A stretch of 52,983 bases of DNA. It comes from an uncultured Flavobacteriaceae bacterium (GTDB lineage Bacteria; Bacteroidota; Bacteroidia; Flavobacteriales; Flavobacteriaceae). The notes beneath the pieces are model-generated. The model made no database searches. It had not been told where the DNA came from and was given only the letters and a program-made list of their open reading frames with translations. The position numbers were made by a program, and so were the translations under genes. Positions 43,702 through 51,758 of this stretch are shown here, piece by piece. Position 1 is the stretch's first letter. Each line of letters begins with the position of its first letter. The DNA lies in NCBI GenBank assembly GCA_905479475.1, contig CAJQMT010000036.1, positions 1-52,983 of the forward strand, in the 5' to 3' direction.

Positions 43702-44373
43702 ATGAATAGCTCTTCTTTTAAATTTTTGTGTGTACTTGTTTTGATAGGATTCTCAAAGAATACTTATGGACAAATTGACGACATCAAAAAAAACAATACT
43801 TTCTCAGGTATCTACGCTTCTCCAAGTAATTTAAATGCAACAAAAAAAATAGATTTTATAGATTCCGATCGTGACGAACAAGATTTTGAAAAATCTTTGG
43901 CGCGTGAGATTGAAAAAAGGATTCAAGAAAAGGAATTGCGTGATTTGAAAGAAAACAATGCAACTACCCCCCAACAACTTTTTGAAAAACGTCGTAACAT
44001 GGAAACTTGGGGAGGAAGGAAAAAGTATGCTATGATAGATAAAAACCTAGGAGTTTTCGAAGACAACACTGAAACAATCACTATTGTCTGTCGTGATTTT
44101 GGGAATGAAGACGGAGATATTGTACGAATCAATCAAAACAATACAACGATTATAAGAGAAATGCAACTGACCAGATCGTATCAACAATTCACCATTCCAT
44201 TGACATTAGGAGTCAATAGAATAGAATTTATAGCACGCAATGAAGGATTGTACAGCCCGAATACGGCAGGTTTTATGATATTCGACCAAAACGGAAAAAC
44301 AATGATGCAAAACAATTGGTTTCTAGCGACCGGTGCCAAGGCATTTTTTACCATTATTAGAGTTGCAAAGTAG
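43702..44373 (+). CDS. Conserved secreted protein of unknown function
   Basis: A 223-residue exported protein. Signal peptide MNSSSFKFLCVLVLIGFSKNTYG, with QIDD at the mature start. A charged, probably helical stretch (about residues 50-95) contains FEKSLAREIEKRIQEKELRDLKE. The C-terminal 100 residues are beta-rich and look like a compact domain: TITIVCRDFGNEDGDIVRIN, QQFTIPLTLGVNRIEFIARNEGLYSPNTAG and a final AFFTIIRVAK strand. I do not recognise a named family. The ATG at 43702 is preferred since a promoter covers the upstream TTG. Convergent with the nitronate monooxygenase-like gene. Confidence 0.75.
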   Translation: MNSSSFKFLCVLVLIGFSKNTYGQIDDIKKNNTFSGIYASPSNLNATKKIDFIDSDRDEQDFEKSLAREIEKRIQEKELRDLKENNATTPQQLFEKRRNMETWGGRKKYAMIDKNLGVFEDNTETITIVCRDFGNEDGDIVRINQNNTTIIREMQLTRSYQQFTIPLTLGVNRIEFIARNEGLYSPNTAGFMIFDQNGKTMMQNNWFLATGAKAFFTIIRVAK

Positions 44374-44374
44374 C

Positions 44375-44403
44375 TTTTTAAGACAGCCCCTATTTCTTAA
44401 AAA
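44375..44403. terminator. AT-rich hairpin between convergent genes
   Basis: TTTTTAAGA / TCTTAAAAA inverted repeat with an 11-nt loop, immediately after the 43702 gene's stop and 2 nt beyond the end of the convergent gene. The stem is weak, but the position between two convergent genes suits a bidirectional terminator. Confidence 0.4.
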
Positions 44404-44405
44404 AA

Positions 44406-45341
44406 CTACAATCTTTTTTTGGTTTCAATGAACTCGCAAACCATATCTTTTACAATTGCTTCGGCACTCTCTATTTTATCAAGAAATCCTGAAACCTGCC
44501 CTATTTCGAGCATTCCATTTTTCAAATCTCCCTCAAACATGCCCCTCTTCAATCGTCTTTTGCCTAAAAAAGATTTCAATTCGTCCACATTTTTGTGCTC
44601 TTTTTTCAAAGAAACAATGGCCTCATACAATTCGTTTTTAACCATTCTTACAGGTGCAATTTCTTTCAAATCCAACATTGTCTCTCCTTCTTTTAGCTCA
44701 ATGACCTTCTTTTTAAAATCGATATGAGCCGAAGACTCTTTACTAACTGCAAAGCGACTCCCCACCTGAACCCCCTCTGCTCCGAGGGCAAACATGGCAA
44801 GCATGGCTTTCCCTGAAGAAATTCCACCTGCTGCAATCAAAGGGATTTTTAATTTTTCTTTCACCATTGGAATTAAGGTCAAGGTCGTTGTTTCTTCTCT
44901 TCCGTTGTGACCTCCTGCTTCAAATCCTTCGGCGACTACCGCATCAACCCCAGCTTCTTGAGCTTTCAATGCAAATTTCAAGCTACTAACCACATGCACG
45001 ACTGTAATGCCATTTTCTTTCAAATAAGCTGTCCACAAAGCTGGATTTCCTGCAGATGTAAATACAATTTTCACACCTTCTTCAATGATGATCTGAATGA
45101 TTTCTTCAATATTAGGATACAACATTGGAATGTTGACTCCAAAAGGTTTTTGCGTTGCTTTTTTGCATTTACAAATATGCTCTCTTAGCATATCGGGATA
45201 CATAGACCCTGAACCAATCAATCCCAAACCTCCTGCATTGCTTACAGCAGCTGCGAGTTTATAGCCACTTACCCATACCATTCCACCCTGTACAATCGGA
45301 TATTCTGTATTGAATAATTTTGTAATTGAATTTGAAAACAT
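44406..45341 (-). CDS. Nitronate monooxygenase-like FMN enzyme
   Basis: A 311-residue TIM-barrel flavoprotein of the NMO / 2-nitropropane dioxygenase family. LFNTEYPIVQGGMVWVSGYKLAAAVSNAGGLGLIGSGSM (FMN site), PFGVNIPML, VKIVFTSAGNP, GVDAVVAEGFEAGGHNG with the catalytic His, LIPMVKEKLKIPLIAAGGISSGKAM and GAEGVQVGSRFAVSKESSAH are standard. Members oxidise alkyl nitronates, and related FabK-type proteins reduce enoyl-ACP; these sub-families are hard to tell apart by eye, so FabK is an alternative. It follows the subtilase gene by 10 nt on the same strand. Confidence 0.85.
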   Translation of the reverse strand: MFSNSITKLFNTEYPIVQGGMVWVSGYKLAAAVSNAGGLGLIGSGSMYPDMLREHICKCKKATQKPFGVNIPMLYPNIEEIIQIIIEEGVKIVFTSAGNPALWTAYLKENGITVVHVVSSLKFALKAQEAGVDAVVAEGFEAGGHNGREETTTLTLIPMVKEKLKIPLIAAGGISSGKAMLAMFALGAEGVQVGSRFAVSKESSAHIDFKKKVIELKEGETMLDLKEIAPVRMVKNELYEAIVSLKKEHKNVDELKSFLGKRRLKRGMFEGDLKNGMLEIGQVSGFLDKIESAEAIVKDMVCEFIETKKRL

Positions 45342-45351
45342 TTTGAAAACT

Positions 45352-46983
45352 CTATTTTTTAATAAATCGAAAGACGTACTGATTTTGAAGATACAATAAG
45401 TTCGCAAGATACAAACCTGTGGTCAATCCCGAAACATCTATCGTGTTTTCTGTTCTGTTTAGTTCCTGTTCCATTATTTTTCGACCTGTCATATCGCATA
45501 TCAATACGCTAGAATGTTTCTCTTGACTTGGCAAAACAATTTTCAAATCAAGACCAACAAGATTGGTTGTTAAGCTAGGAATTTCACACAAAAACTCTGG
45601 ATTTTTTAGAGAGACATGTATCGCTTGAAAATCAGGAATACCATACCCTCTTTGGTTTTCTGGAGCGAGGTACAAATCGGCAGAGCCTTGAATCAAGCCT
45701 CGTATTTCAGTAGCAGACTTTTCTGGCAAAGATTGCCACAAGCAGGCAACCAAACCTGCGATGATTGGCGAAGAAAAGGAGGTACCGTTTGAAAGTGCGG
45801 TATTTCCAGCGCCATTCACAACATACACCGATTGTCCTTGTGCCAAAACTTCTGGTTTTATTCGATTGTCAGCAGTCGGTCCATAAGAACTGAAAAAAGC
45901 AGTTTCCTCATTCGGATCTACGGCTCCCACAGTTAACACAGAAGGAGCATCTGCTGGCGCTGTAATATAATGCCATGGATCGTTTCCTGAATTTCCTGCT
46001 GAATTTACAACCACCATTCCTTTGGAAGCTGCAATTTCTGCACCACGCGTTATGAAGGTGGTTTCTCCGTCCATATCTGCATAGGTATAATCATACGCGC
46101 TTTCATCGAAAGTAGAATACCCTAAGGAAGTATTGATCACATCGACACCCAAGCTGTCTGCGCGCTCTGCAGCTTCTACCCAAAGACTTTCTTCCAAAGG
46201 AGTTTCCGTCAAGGGATCTTCTGTTACAAACAAATAAAAGTGCGCATCTGGAGCGGTTCCAATAAATTCTGTATCGACAAAGGCTGCAATGGTAGACAAA
46301 ACGGACAAACCGTGGGTGTTGCCTGTATCTCCATAAAAGTCAGCATCTCGATGAACGTAATCATACCCTCCCAAAATCTCCCCGTTTTCCATGTTGGCAT
46401 CGCTCAAATTCGAAAAAGCATCAAAAGTTTCCACGCCTTTGTACCCCGCATCCATCAAGGCAATGGTCATTCCTTGACCTGTATGCCCTGAATCGTGTAA
46501 AAAATCACCCTTCAACATTTCTATTTGATTGCTTGCCAATCCATAAGCCAAATTGCTTTCTTCCGATGAAAATACCCACTTATTTTTAGGATACTTGTTT
46601 CTTTTTTTACCGCCTTTGTTCAATGTTTGGTTTGCATAATCAACGGAAACCACTCCTTCGAGACTCATCAAAGCATCGATATTCTCTTTTGTTCCGATTA
46701 CATGCAAGGCATTGAGCCATTTTGACTTTGCTTTTACTGCAATGCCCGCACTACTCGCAACACTTGACACATAGCTCGCCTCTATTGGAACATCTTGTAG
46801 ACCGAGGACAATGGATTGCGCAGCTCTTCTGTCCAAAGATTTTTGAGTGAGCATCGTTAATGGTGCTTCCAAATAACTGGTAGCATTGGGCTTGTCGGCA
46901 AAATACACCCACGCATGTTGCTCCTGTGCATAGACAGATATAAAAAAAAGGGAACAAAAATAGGTCAAAAATTGTATTCGCAT
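45352..46983 (-). CDS. Secreted S8 (subtilisin-family) peptidase with T9SS sorting domain
   Basis: A 543-residue exported serine protease. Signal peptide MRIQFLTYFCSLFFISVYAQ; a propeptide-like region to about residue 150 (KWLNALHVIGTKENIDALMSLEGV resembles inhibitor_I9-type folding); S8 catalytic domain with the Asp in IALMDAGYKG, His in GNTHGLSVLSTIA, the oxyanion Asn in NSAGNSG and the Ser in SNGTSFSSPIIAG; then a C-terminal domain of about 75 residues ending TGLYLANLLYLQNQYVFRFIKK, typical of T9SS type A sorting domains. Probably released or surface-anchored via the type IX system. Last gene before the AT-rich segment. Confidence 0.9.
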   Translation of the reverse strand: MRIQFLTYFCSLFFISVYAQEQHAWVYFADKPNATSYLEAPLTMLTQKSLDRRAAQSIVLGLQDVPIEASYVSSVASSAGIAVKAKSKWLNALHVIGTKENIDALMSLEGVVSVDYANQTLNKGGKKRNKYPKNKWVFSSEESNLAYGLASNQIEMLKGDFLHDSGHTGQGMTIALMDAGYKGVETFDAFSNLSDANMENGEILGGYDYVHRDADFYGDTGNTHGLSVLSTIAAFVDTEFIGTAPDAHFYLFVTEDPLTETPLEESLWVEAAERADSLGVDVINTSLGYSTFDESAYDYTYADMDGETTFITRGAEIAASKGMVVVNSAGNSGNDPWHYITAPADAPSVLTVGAVDPNEETAFFSSYGPTADNRIKPEVLAQGQSVYVVNGAGNTALSNGTSFSSPIIAGLVACLWQSLPEKSATEIRGLIQGSADLYLAPENQRGYGIPDFQAIHVSLKNPEFLCEIPSLTTNLVGLDLKIVLPSQEKHSSVLICDMTGRKIMEQELNRTENTIDVSGLTTGLYLANLLYLQNQYVFRFIKK

Positions 46984-47042
46984 CGTATCACGAATTTACT
47001 CAAAATGGTTGCAACTTGAAAGATCCGTTTCAGTAATTTTTT

Positions 47043-47905
47043 TTACGTTTTGTTTTTTTCTATCCATTTTAATACTGAAGGCCAAATCTCTTTTGCTGAA
47101 TTTCTACTCATTATAATTTTGCTATGATCATAATTTTCTAAATTTCCATTTTCCCTCGAGTATACTTTAAATATATTTTCGGAATTACCAAATGACTCTA
47201 AAAACATTTTACATCCAATACTTGGAGCTATAAAAGTATCTCCTTTCGAAGATATTGAATATATAGGCGTCTTTACAGTTACCATATTAATTTTATAATC
47301 AAATTTTTTGTCAGTGCTATCAAATTTCTTTCTCAAATTCCAGTCAAACCATTGTTTCATTGTGTAATAACTTTCATTATGAGGTCCTAAGCGTAATTTT
47401 TTAGCTGGTATGTAACCAATTAAAAGCGTTAAATATTTACTTAAAAGAATTTTGATTTTATTTTTTCTTAGAGTAGCAGCGCCAAATACTTGACAGGCAA
47501 ACATTGTAATGCTATCTATTTTATGATTATAAATATTATGTCTCATTAGAAACATAGATAACGCAATACCTCCGCCACTATGTGTTATACAGTGAACTGA
47601 TTTTAATTTTAAATCTTCAAATAGATATGTAAACACTGTATTTATATCGTATTGGGCGATTGTTTCAAAATTAAATCTGGTTCTAGTTGGCCTACTTTTC
47701 CCGTGATTTCTCCATTCTAAAATATAGCAACAATACCCTTGTTTTACAAAATAATTTGCAATCCCTAAACAAATATGTCTATTGGAAAATGTTCCGTGAG
47801 TGAGAAAAATATTGTCAATAATATTTTTCTCACTATTGGATATTTTCCACAGTGCTATTTTTTTTTATCATCTGTTTTTAAAAAGGTTAAATTTTTAGAA
47901 ATCAT
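47043..47905 (-). pseudogene. Alpha/beta hydrolase interrupted by an A9-tract frameshift
   Basis: The body reads as an intact alpha/beta hydrolase: IFLTHGTFSNRHICLGIANY (oxyanion loop), LEWRNHGKSRPT, nucleophile elbow CITHSGGGIAL, acidic residue in SSKGDTFIAP and catalytic His in NYDHSKIIM. The natural start is ATG 47905, overlapping the TGA of the upstream radical SAM gene as ATGA. From there MISKNLTFLKTDD leads into nine adenines (minus strand, 47866-47858) and then TAG at 47857-47855. One extra A, or a -1 ribosomal slip on the A tract, would join the start to IALWKISNSEKN and the rest, giving 287 residues. Without that, translation could begin only at a GTG at 47636, losing the oxyanion segment. 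It could be a pseudogene, a slippage-dependent gene, a phase-variable gene or a sequence error. Confidence 0.75.
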
Positions 47906-49188
47906 ACAAACACTTTTTGTTCTGCTTGTTCTTTAGAAATAATATCTACTCTGGATTTGCTTATAAGAGATTGAATTAATGGCACATAAAACTCTCCATC
48001 TTTGACAAGCGTTATTTCATCTTCTTTTATTTCTATCCAAGATTCTTTTTCGAGAGCGATCCAAATTTCTTTGAAATCTTCTGTTATTGAACTGTTAAAT
48101 ATTTTTTGGTATTTAATTGTATTTATTTTCATTTCTTGTAAAGCTTGAAAAAGCCAAACGAGTTTAACATCCTCATTTTCGTGAACAAAAGCTCTTTCTA
48201 TTGGTAAATTTCCTGCTAGAACATCATCATAATACTTGTGTAAAGATTTATGGTTCATAGTAGAAATAGATGAAGTTTCAGAACCTAAAGGCTGCATTCT
48301 CATATTAATAGCAGCAAATCCAAGACCTCCCATACAGCTAGTCTGACTAGATTTATTTGTGGCTAAAAAATCCCTTAACTTATTTTCGTAAAGATAATTT
48401 TCTGAAACATTTTTTTTGTTCTCAAATACTTCCACTTTTTCCCAATCATAAACCGTTCGTTGTCTGTAACCTTTACTTAATAAAAATTCCTTAGCAACAT
48501 TGAACATTTCTATTTTATCAGAAATTGGGGCAACTAATTTTCTTTGTTGAGTAGCAAAATCAGACCTTCCAGCTATATTAAGTTCATAATGAGTAATATG
48601 TCTAATCCCAGACTGCGTTATTTCTTTTAAGTCATTGAGCATATCTTCTATAGTCTGCTCTGGCCAACCATAGATAAGGTCTATATTACAGGAAAGATTA
48701 TATTTATGAAATAGGTCAATTGCATCAAAAACTTGTTTTCTAGTTTGTTTCCTGCCACTAGATTTTATTAGTTTATCACTTACCTGCTGAACTCCCATAC
48801 TAACTCTATTAAAACCAGAGTCACTAATTGCTTTTATTTTATCTTCATTAAACAATTGCGGAATCCCTTCTAGAGTTTTTTCAATGCTACTATCCATTTC
48901 CGGAAATAAATCGGTAACAATCTTCATCAATCTATAATAATCTTTAGGTGCTAATAAGTTTGGTGTACCGCCTCCAACATATAATGATTCTATTATAGAA
49001 CTTTTGTAAAATTCTTTATATAACTCTGCTTCTTTTGCAACATATTCCAAGTAGTCACTCGTATCTTTTTTTCCATTATATTTTTCTGTCGGGAATAGAC
49101 AAAAACCGCAATGAGGTGGGTCGGTAGGTAAACAGTACGGAATTCCAACATACATATTTACAAGTGTTTTTTCTCCATCCGAAGTCAA
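47902..49188 (-). CDS. HemN-like radical SAM protein with CX7CX2C cluster motif
   Basis: A 428-residue protein from a TTG at 49188. It is similar to HemN/HemW-type radical SAM enzymes: VNMYVGIPYC, LYVGGGTPNLL (SAM-binding), EKTLEGIPQLF, GFNRVSMGVQQVSDKLI, CNIDLIYGWPEQT and ITHYELNIAGRSDF, with a C-terminal HemN-like domain (MGGLGFAAI). The three cluster cysteines are C19, C27 and C30, spaced CX7CX2C instead of CX3CX2C, with TDPPH inserted. The ATGA at its 3' end couples it to the hydrolase. Upstream, 13 open codons connect in frame to a TAG that ends a 31-codon ORF (49228-49323), so the true gene may begin there. Related HemN-like enzymes act in haem synthesis, haem breakdown or as C-type methylases; this one's role is unknown. 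Confidence 0.8.
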   Translation of the reverse strand: MTSDGEKTLVNMYVGIPYCLPTDPPHCGFCLFPTEKYNGKKDTSDYLEYVAKEAELYKEFYKSSIIESLYVGGGTPNLLAPKDYYRLMKIVTDLFPEMDSSIEKTLEGIPQLFNEDKIKAISDSGFNRVSMGVQQVSDKLIKSSGRKQTRKQVFDAIDLFHKYNLSCNIDLIYGWPEQTIEDMLNDLKEITQSGIRHITHYELNIAGRSDFATQQRKLVAPISDKIEMFNVAKEFLLSKGYRQRTVYDWEKVEVFENKKNVSENYLYENKLRDFLATNKSSQTSCMGGLGFAAINMRMQPLGSETSSISTMNHKSLHKYYDDVLAGNLPIERAFVHENEDVKLVWLFQALQEMKINTIKYQKIFNSSITEDFKEIWIALEKESWIEIKEDEITLVKDGEFYVPLIQSLISKSRVDIISKEQAEQKVFV

Positions 49189-49227
49189 TAAGTTATTGTT
49201 GATTTTTTCTTTTGAAAAATTTGTTTG

Positions 49228-49323
49228 CTATTGTGCAGGTGATGGATGAGCGTGTAAAACCTTATTTGATAGGTGTCTCTCTTTGTTTTTTTTAATAAAT
49301 TTCTGAATTTCTTCTTTTGTCAT
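49228..49323 (-). CDS. 31-codon ORF in frame with the radical SAM gene, ended by TAG
   Basis: ATG at 49323, TAG at 49228-49230. The peptide starts MTKEEIQKFIKKNKER and ends NKVLHAHPSPAQ; it has a charged helix-like first half and a His/Pro-rich tail. After the TAG the same frame stays open through 13 codons (QTNFSKEKINNNL) into the radical SAM protein. Two readings are possible. (1) It is the real N-terminus of the radical SAM protein, cut by a nonsense codon (TGG to TAG would restore Trp). (2) It is a separate leader or precursor peptide beside a radical SAM enzyme, as in some RiPP loci. I favour (1) because of the shared frame. A TATCTTTT near-consensus -7 element lies at 49340-49347 on this strand. 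Confidence 0.5.
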   Translation of the reverse strand: MTKEEIQKFIKKNKERHLSNKVLHAHPSPAQ

Positions 49324-49350
49324 AGTTTTGGTTTTAAATAAAAGATAACG

Positions 49351-49483
49351 GTAAACTGTATGGTTAGTGGCGTGTTAAAAATACTAAAATTTTCGGTAAG
49401 CAATGAACTTTATAAAAAAGAACCTCACTTTAAATATAGCAATTAGTAGCCATTAACTATACAGAATGTTGTAAGCTGTATGT
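49351..49483. repeat. Imperfect inverted repeat flanked by a 13-nt direct repeat
   Basis: CTGTATGGTTAGTGGC (49356-49371) can pair with GCCATTAACTATACAG (49449-49464) over all 16 positions, two of them G-T. A direct repeat overlaps or follows it: GTAAACTGTATGG (49351-49363) and GTAAGCTGTATGT (49471-49483). The element fills the gene-free gap between the HExxH gene and the radical SAM unit. It could be a MITE-like element, a cassette recombination site or a transcript hairpin; no transposase is near. Confidence 0.5.
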
Positions 49484-49492
49484 GTTTCAAAT

Positions 49493-50359
49493 TTAGTTTA
49501 AAGTTCCCGAATAATATCCCGCCTCATGTTCAAAAAAATTGTCATAATAATTATTAATATTTACATTTTCTAATAAATAAGCAGGTCTTAAAATTAAATA
49601 ATGGTATTCTGGATATATATATTTGTTTATCCATTTAATAATCTTATTTTTTTTAGACCAATTTTTTAGAGGTTTATTGAGATAAGTATTAAAAATAGAA
49701 AAATCATTTGATTGATATATATGTGTAATTTCATGGGTATGAAGTTTAATATTATTTGAAAAAGGTTTTTCAAAAACCATTAACCCTGGAAAAGTAGATG
49801 CATTAACATTAATAAATTCATTGTTATTGATTGAAGTAGTAGAAAAGATAAACTCTCCTGTTTGAATAGACTTTTTTAATTCAAATTTATGTCTTACAAT
49901 AGCATCAACTGTATATAAAAATGCAACAGGCATTAATTTATAATTTACAGAAAAGTTATCTTTAAAATTAAATTCTAAACGATTAAAACCTATATTTAGA
50001 TGCAACCTCTCCCAAAAATCTTTATTTAAGGCGGAATTTTCTTTAATAGACGTGCCTATAGAATTTGTCAATTTAGCAACCCAAATATATTCCCATTTAT
50101 TTTGTTGTTGAGCTTCTCTTAAAATACGTTTACTTTCAAAAGTCACATAACCTCCTAATGCTCCTTGCCATAAAGATTTTTTTATTACTCTTCCTAAAGG
50201 TTCATTAGGTTTTTTATTTATAATTGCACCTACTGTACTAAATACTGCACCAAAGCCAATATTATACAGAGCAGCTTCCGTATCATTGGCTTGACTTTTA
50301 ACTGAAAATACATTGAAAAGAACGGCAATAGTAAAAATATGGATATATTTAACTTTCAT
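49493..50359 (-). CDS. Exported HExxH protein, putative zinc-metalloprotein
   Basis: A 288-residue protein with signal peptide MKVKYIHIFTIAVLFNVFSVKSQA. A Gly-rich hydrophobic stretch follows (YNIGFGAVFSTVGAI, LWQGALGGYVTFESKRI), then beta-type sequence, then THEITHIYQSNDF with the zinc-site pattern H209-E210-x-x-H213 and a later FFEHEAGYYSG (E279) that could provide the third ligand. I do not recognise a named peptidase family; the motif alone does not prove protease activity. The ATG overlaps the stop of the upstream lnt-like gene (ATGA), so the two were built to be translated together. Base composition is AT-rich like its neighbours. Confidence 0.7.
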   Translation of the reverse strand: MKVKYIHIFTIAVLFNVFSVKSQANDTEAALYNIGFGAVFSTVGAIINKKPNEPLGRVIKKSLWQGALGGYVTFESKRILREAQQQNKWEYIWVAKLTNSIGTSIKENSALNKDFWERLHLNIGFNRLEFNFKDNFSVNYKLMPVAFLYTVDAIVRHKFELKKSIQTGEFIFSTTSINNNEFINVNASTFPGLMVFEKPFSNNIKLHTHEITHIYQSNDFSIFNTYLNKPLKNWSKKNKIIKWINKYIYPEYHYLILRPAYLLENVNINNYYDNFFEHEAGYYSGTLN

Positions 50360-51711
50360 AAATTGGATAAAAGTTTTTGATAAAAAGTATTCTCCCCTGT
50401 TTTTAATACTCTAACATTTTCCACATCTTTTGTTATTCTTTTAGTGATATTACCCTTTTGATTTATAACACAAGATATTCCTTGATTTGAGCATTTAAGA
50501 ATGTACCTGCCATTTTCAATTGCACGAAGTTTTACTATATTTAAGTATTGCTTTTTACCAAAAGAGGAATTATTCATAAACTCTTCGCTTGTAGTTAAAA
50601 TAATAAAATTTGAATTAAATGTTTTTTTTGATGTAAAGATTGAAAAAATAGATTCATAACAGACTAAAGGAATAAAACCAAATTCAGTTTTAATCTTTTC
50701 ACTATGGTCTTATTTGTTTTTAGAATAAAAGGTAGGCACATTAAGTGTGTTTTGAAATAATTGTGGTGTAAACTCTCGAATAGGAACAAATTTCTGTTTT
50801 ATTCTATATAGAGATTCATCCTTAGTTTTAATAAATACTGAGTTAAATAGCTTCGAATTAGATTTTAGTTCAGTACCAAAAACTAAGGTAGTATTTAGTT
50901 TTTTATCAAGTAACTTGTTTAAATAAAAAAAATGTTTTTGTTGAAAATTTGAATAAATATTAACAGGATTTAGAAAAACTTCGGGGCATACTATTAACTG
51001 GCTAGTATTATAGTTTTCTAAATCATAATATAGTTTTTTTGTCTTTTGATAATTAGTATTATTTTTTTCAGAAGGTATGTAGGTTGTAATGTTGTTAATA
51101 TTCGCATAATTAGGCTGTGGTATAAAATATAGCTGTAAAGATAATAATATGGGGATAAACATTAAAACGGAAAATAAGGTGAAATATTTTTTATTGAAAC
51201 TATTTGATTTAAATGTAATATTTAGTAACCAAGCGAGTAAAATAATCCATATTGTGCCTGAATAAACTCCAGTAAAAGAATACCATTGTACTAAATAATG
51301 CATATTACCCATTACATGACCAAAAGTTAACCAAGACCAAGCTAAATCCCATTGGGTGTGTAATATCTCATATAAAGTCCAAAGGGTTAGAAAAGTAATA
51401 AGAAAATAATGCTTATAATTTCTTGCTATTAAATAAGTTATAAAAATTGGAATAGTCATTACGATACTGTTTCCAAAGTAAGCTAAAGTACTTTCCCACC
51501 AAGTAACGCCCATTAACCAAAATGTGACAGATATATTAAATAGTAAAACAAGAAGAAATACTCTAACTAAAAATACATACCATTTTTTTTTCAAAGACTG
51601 TATTATAATTGAAAGAAAAAGAGAAATAGCAGGAATAAAAAGAATACCTAAATAATTCCAAGAAATAAAAGAAAGAAGCCCAAAAGAAAAGTATTTTAAT
51701 AGTAACCTCAT
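50356..51711 (-). pseudogene. Second Lnt-like nitrilase-fold acyltransferase, interrupted by an in-frame TAA
   Basis: The N-terminal 333 residues (start ATG 51711, MRLLLKYFSFGLLSF) carry about six helices, a WDLAWSWLTFGHVMG segment matching Lnt's ELSWPWLNLGNGF, the catalytic Glu in IVCPEVFLNP and the Lys segment YRIKQKFVPIREFTP. A TAA at 50710-50712 follows FYSKNK. The same frame then stays open for 117 residues including the catalytic Cys (PLVCYESIFS) and the Lnt block LRAIENGRYILKCSNQGIS, ending as ATGA into the HExxH gene. One base change (for example CAA or AAA to TAA) explains the break. Without read-through the product lacks Cys and cannot acylate. The chromosomal lnt at 8346-9935 is intact, so loss would be tolerated. 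Confidence 0.85.
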
Positions 51712-51719
51712 ATATAAAA

Positions 51720-51749
51720 AATGCACCTCATTATTAAGTGAGGTGCATT
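51720..51749 (-). terminator. Strong hairpin between the lipoprotein and lnt-like genes
   Basis: AATGCACCTCA / TGAGGTGCATT, an 11-bp perfect stem with an 8-nt loop, starts 10 nt after the lipoprotein stop and is followed on the minus strand by a T run. It ends 9 nt before the lnt-like ATG at 51711, so the lnt-like gene needs read-through or a promoter inside this hairpin region. An alternative ATG at 51726 would lie inside the stem. Confidence 0.75.
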
Positions 51750-51758
51750 GAGTATAAA

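Noticed and set aside
47043-47636. Hydrolase as a complete 197-residue protein from GTG 47636
   Set aside because: Clear alpha/beta-hydrolase sequence, including the oxyanion loop, continues upstream in the same frame, so the short model is only the remainder of a frameshifted gene.
49228-49323. Definite RiPP precursor call for the 31-codon ORF
   Set aside because: It shares frame with the radical SAM gene and lacks a family-specific leader motif, so a nonsense-split N-terminus is at least as likely; kept as an open finding.
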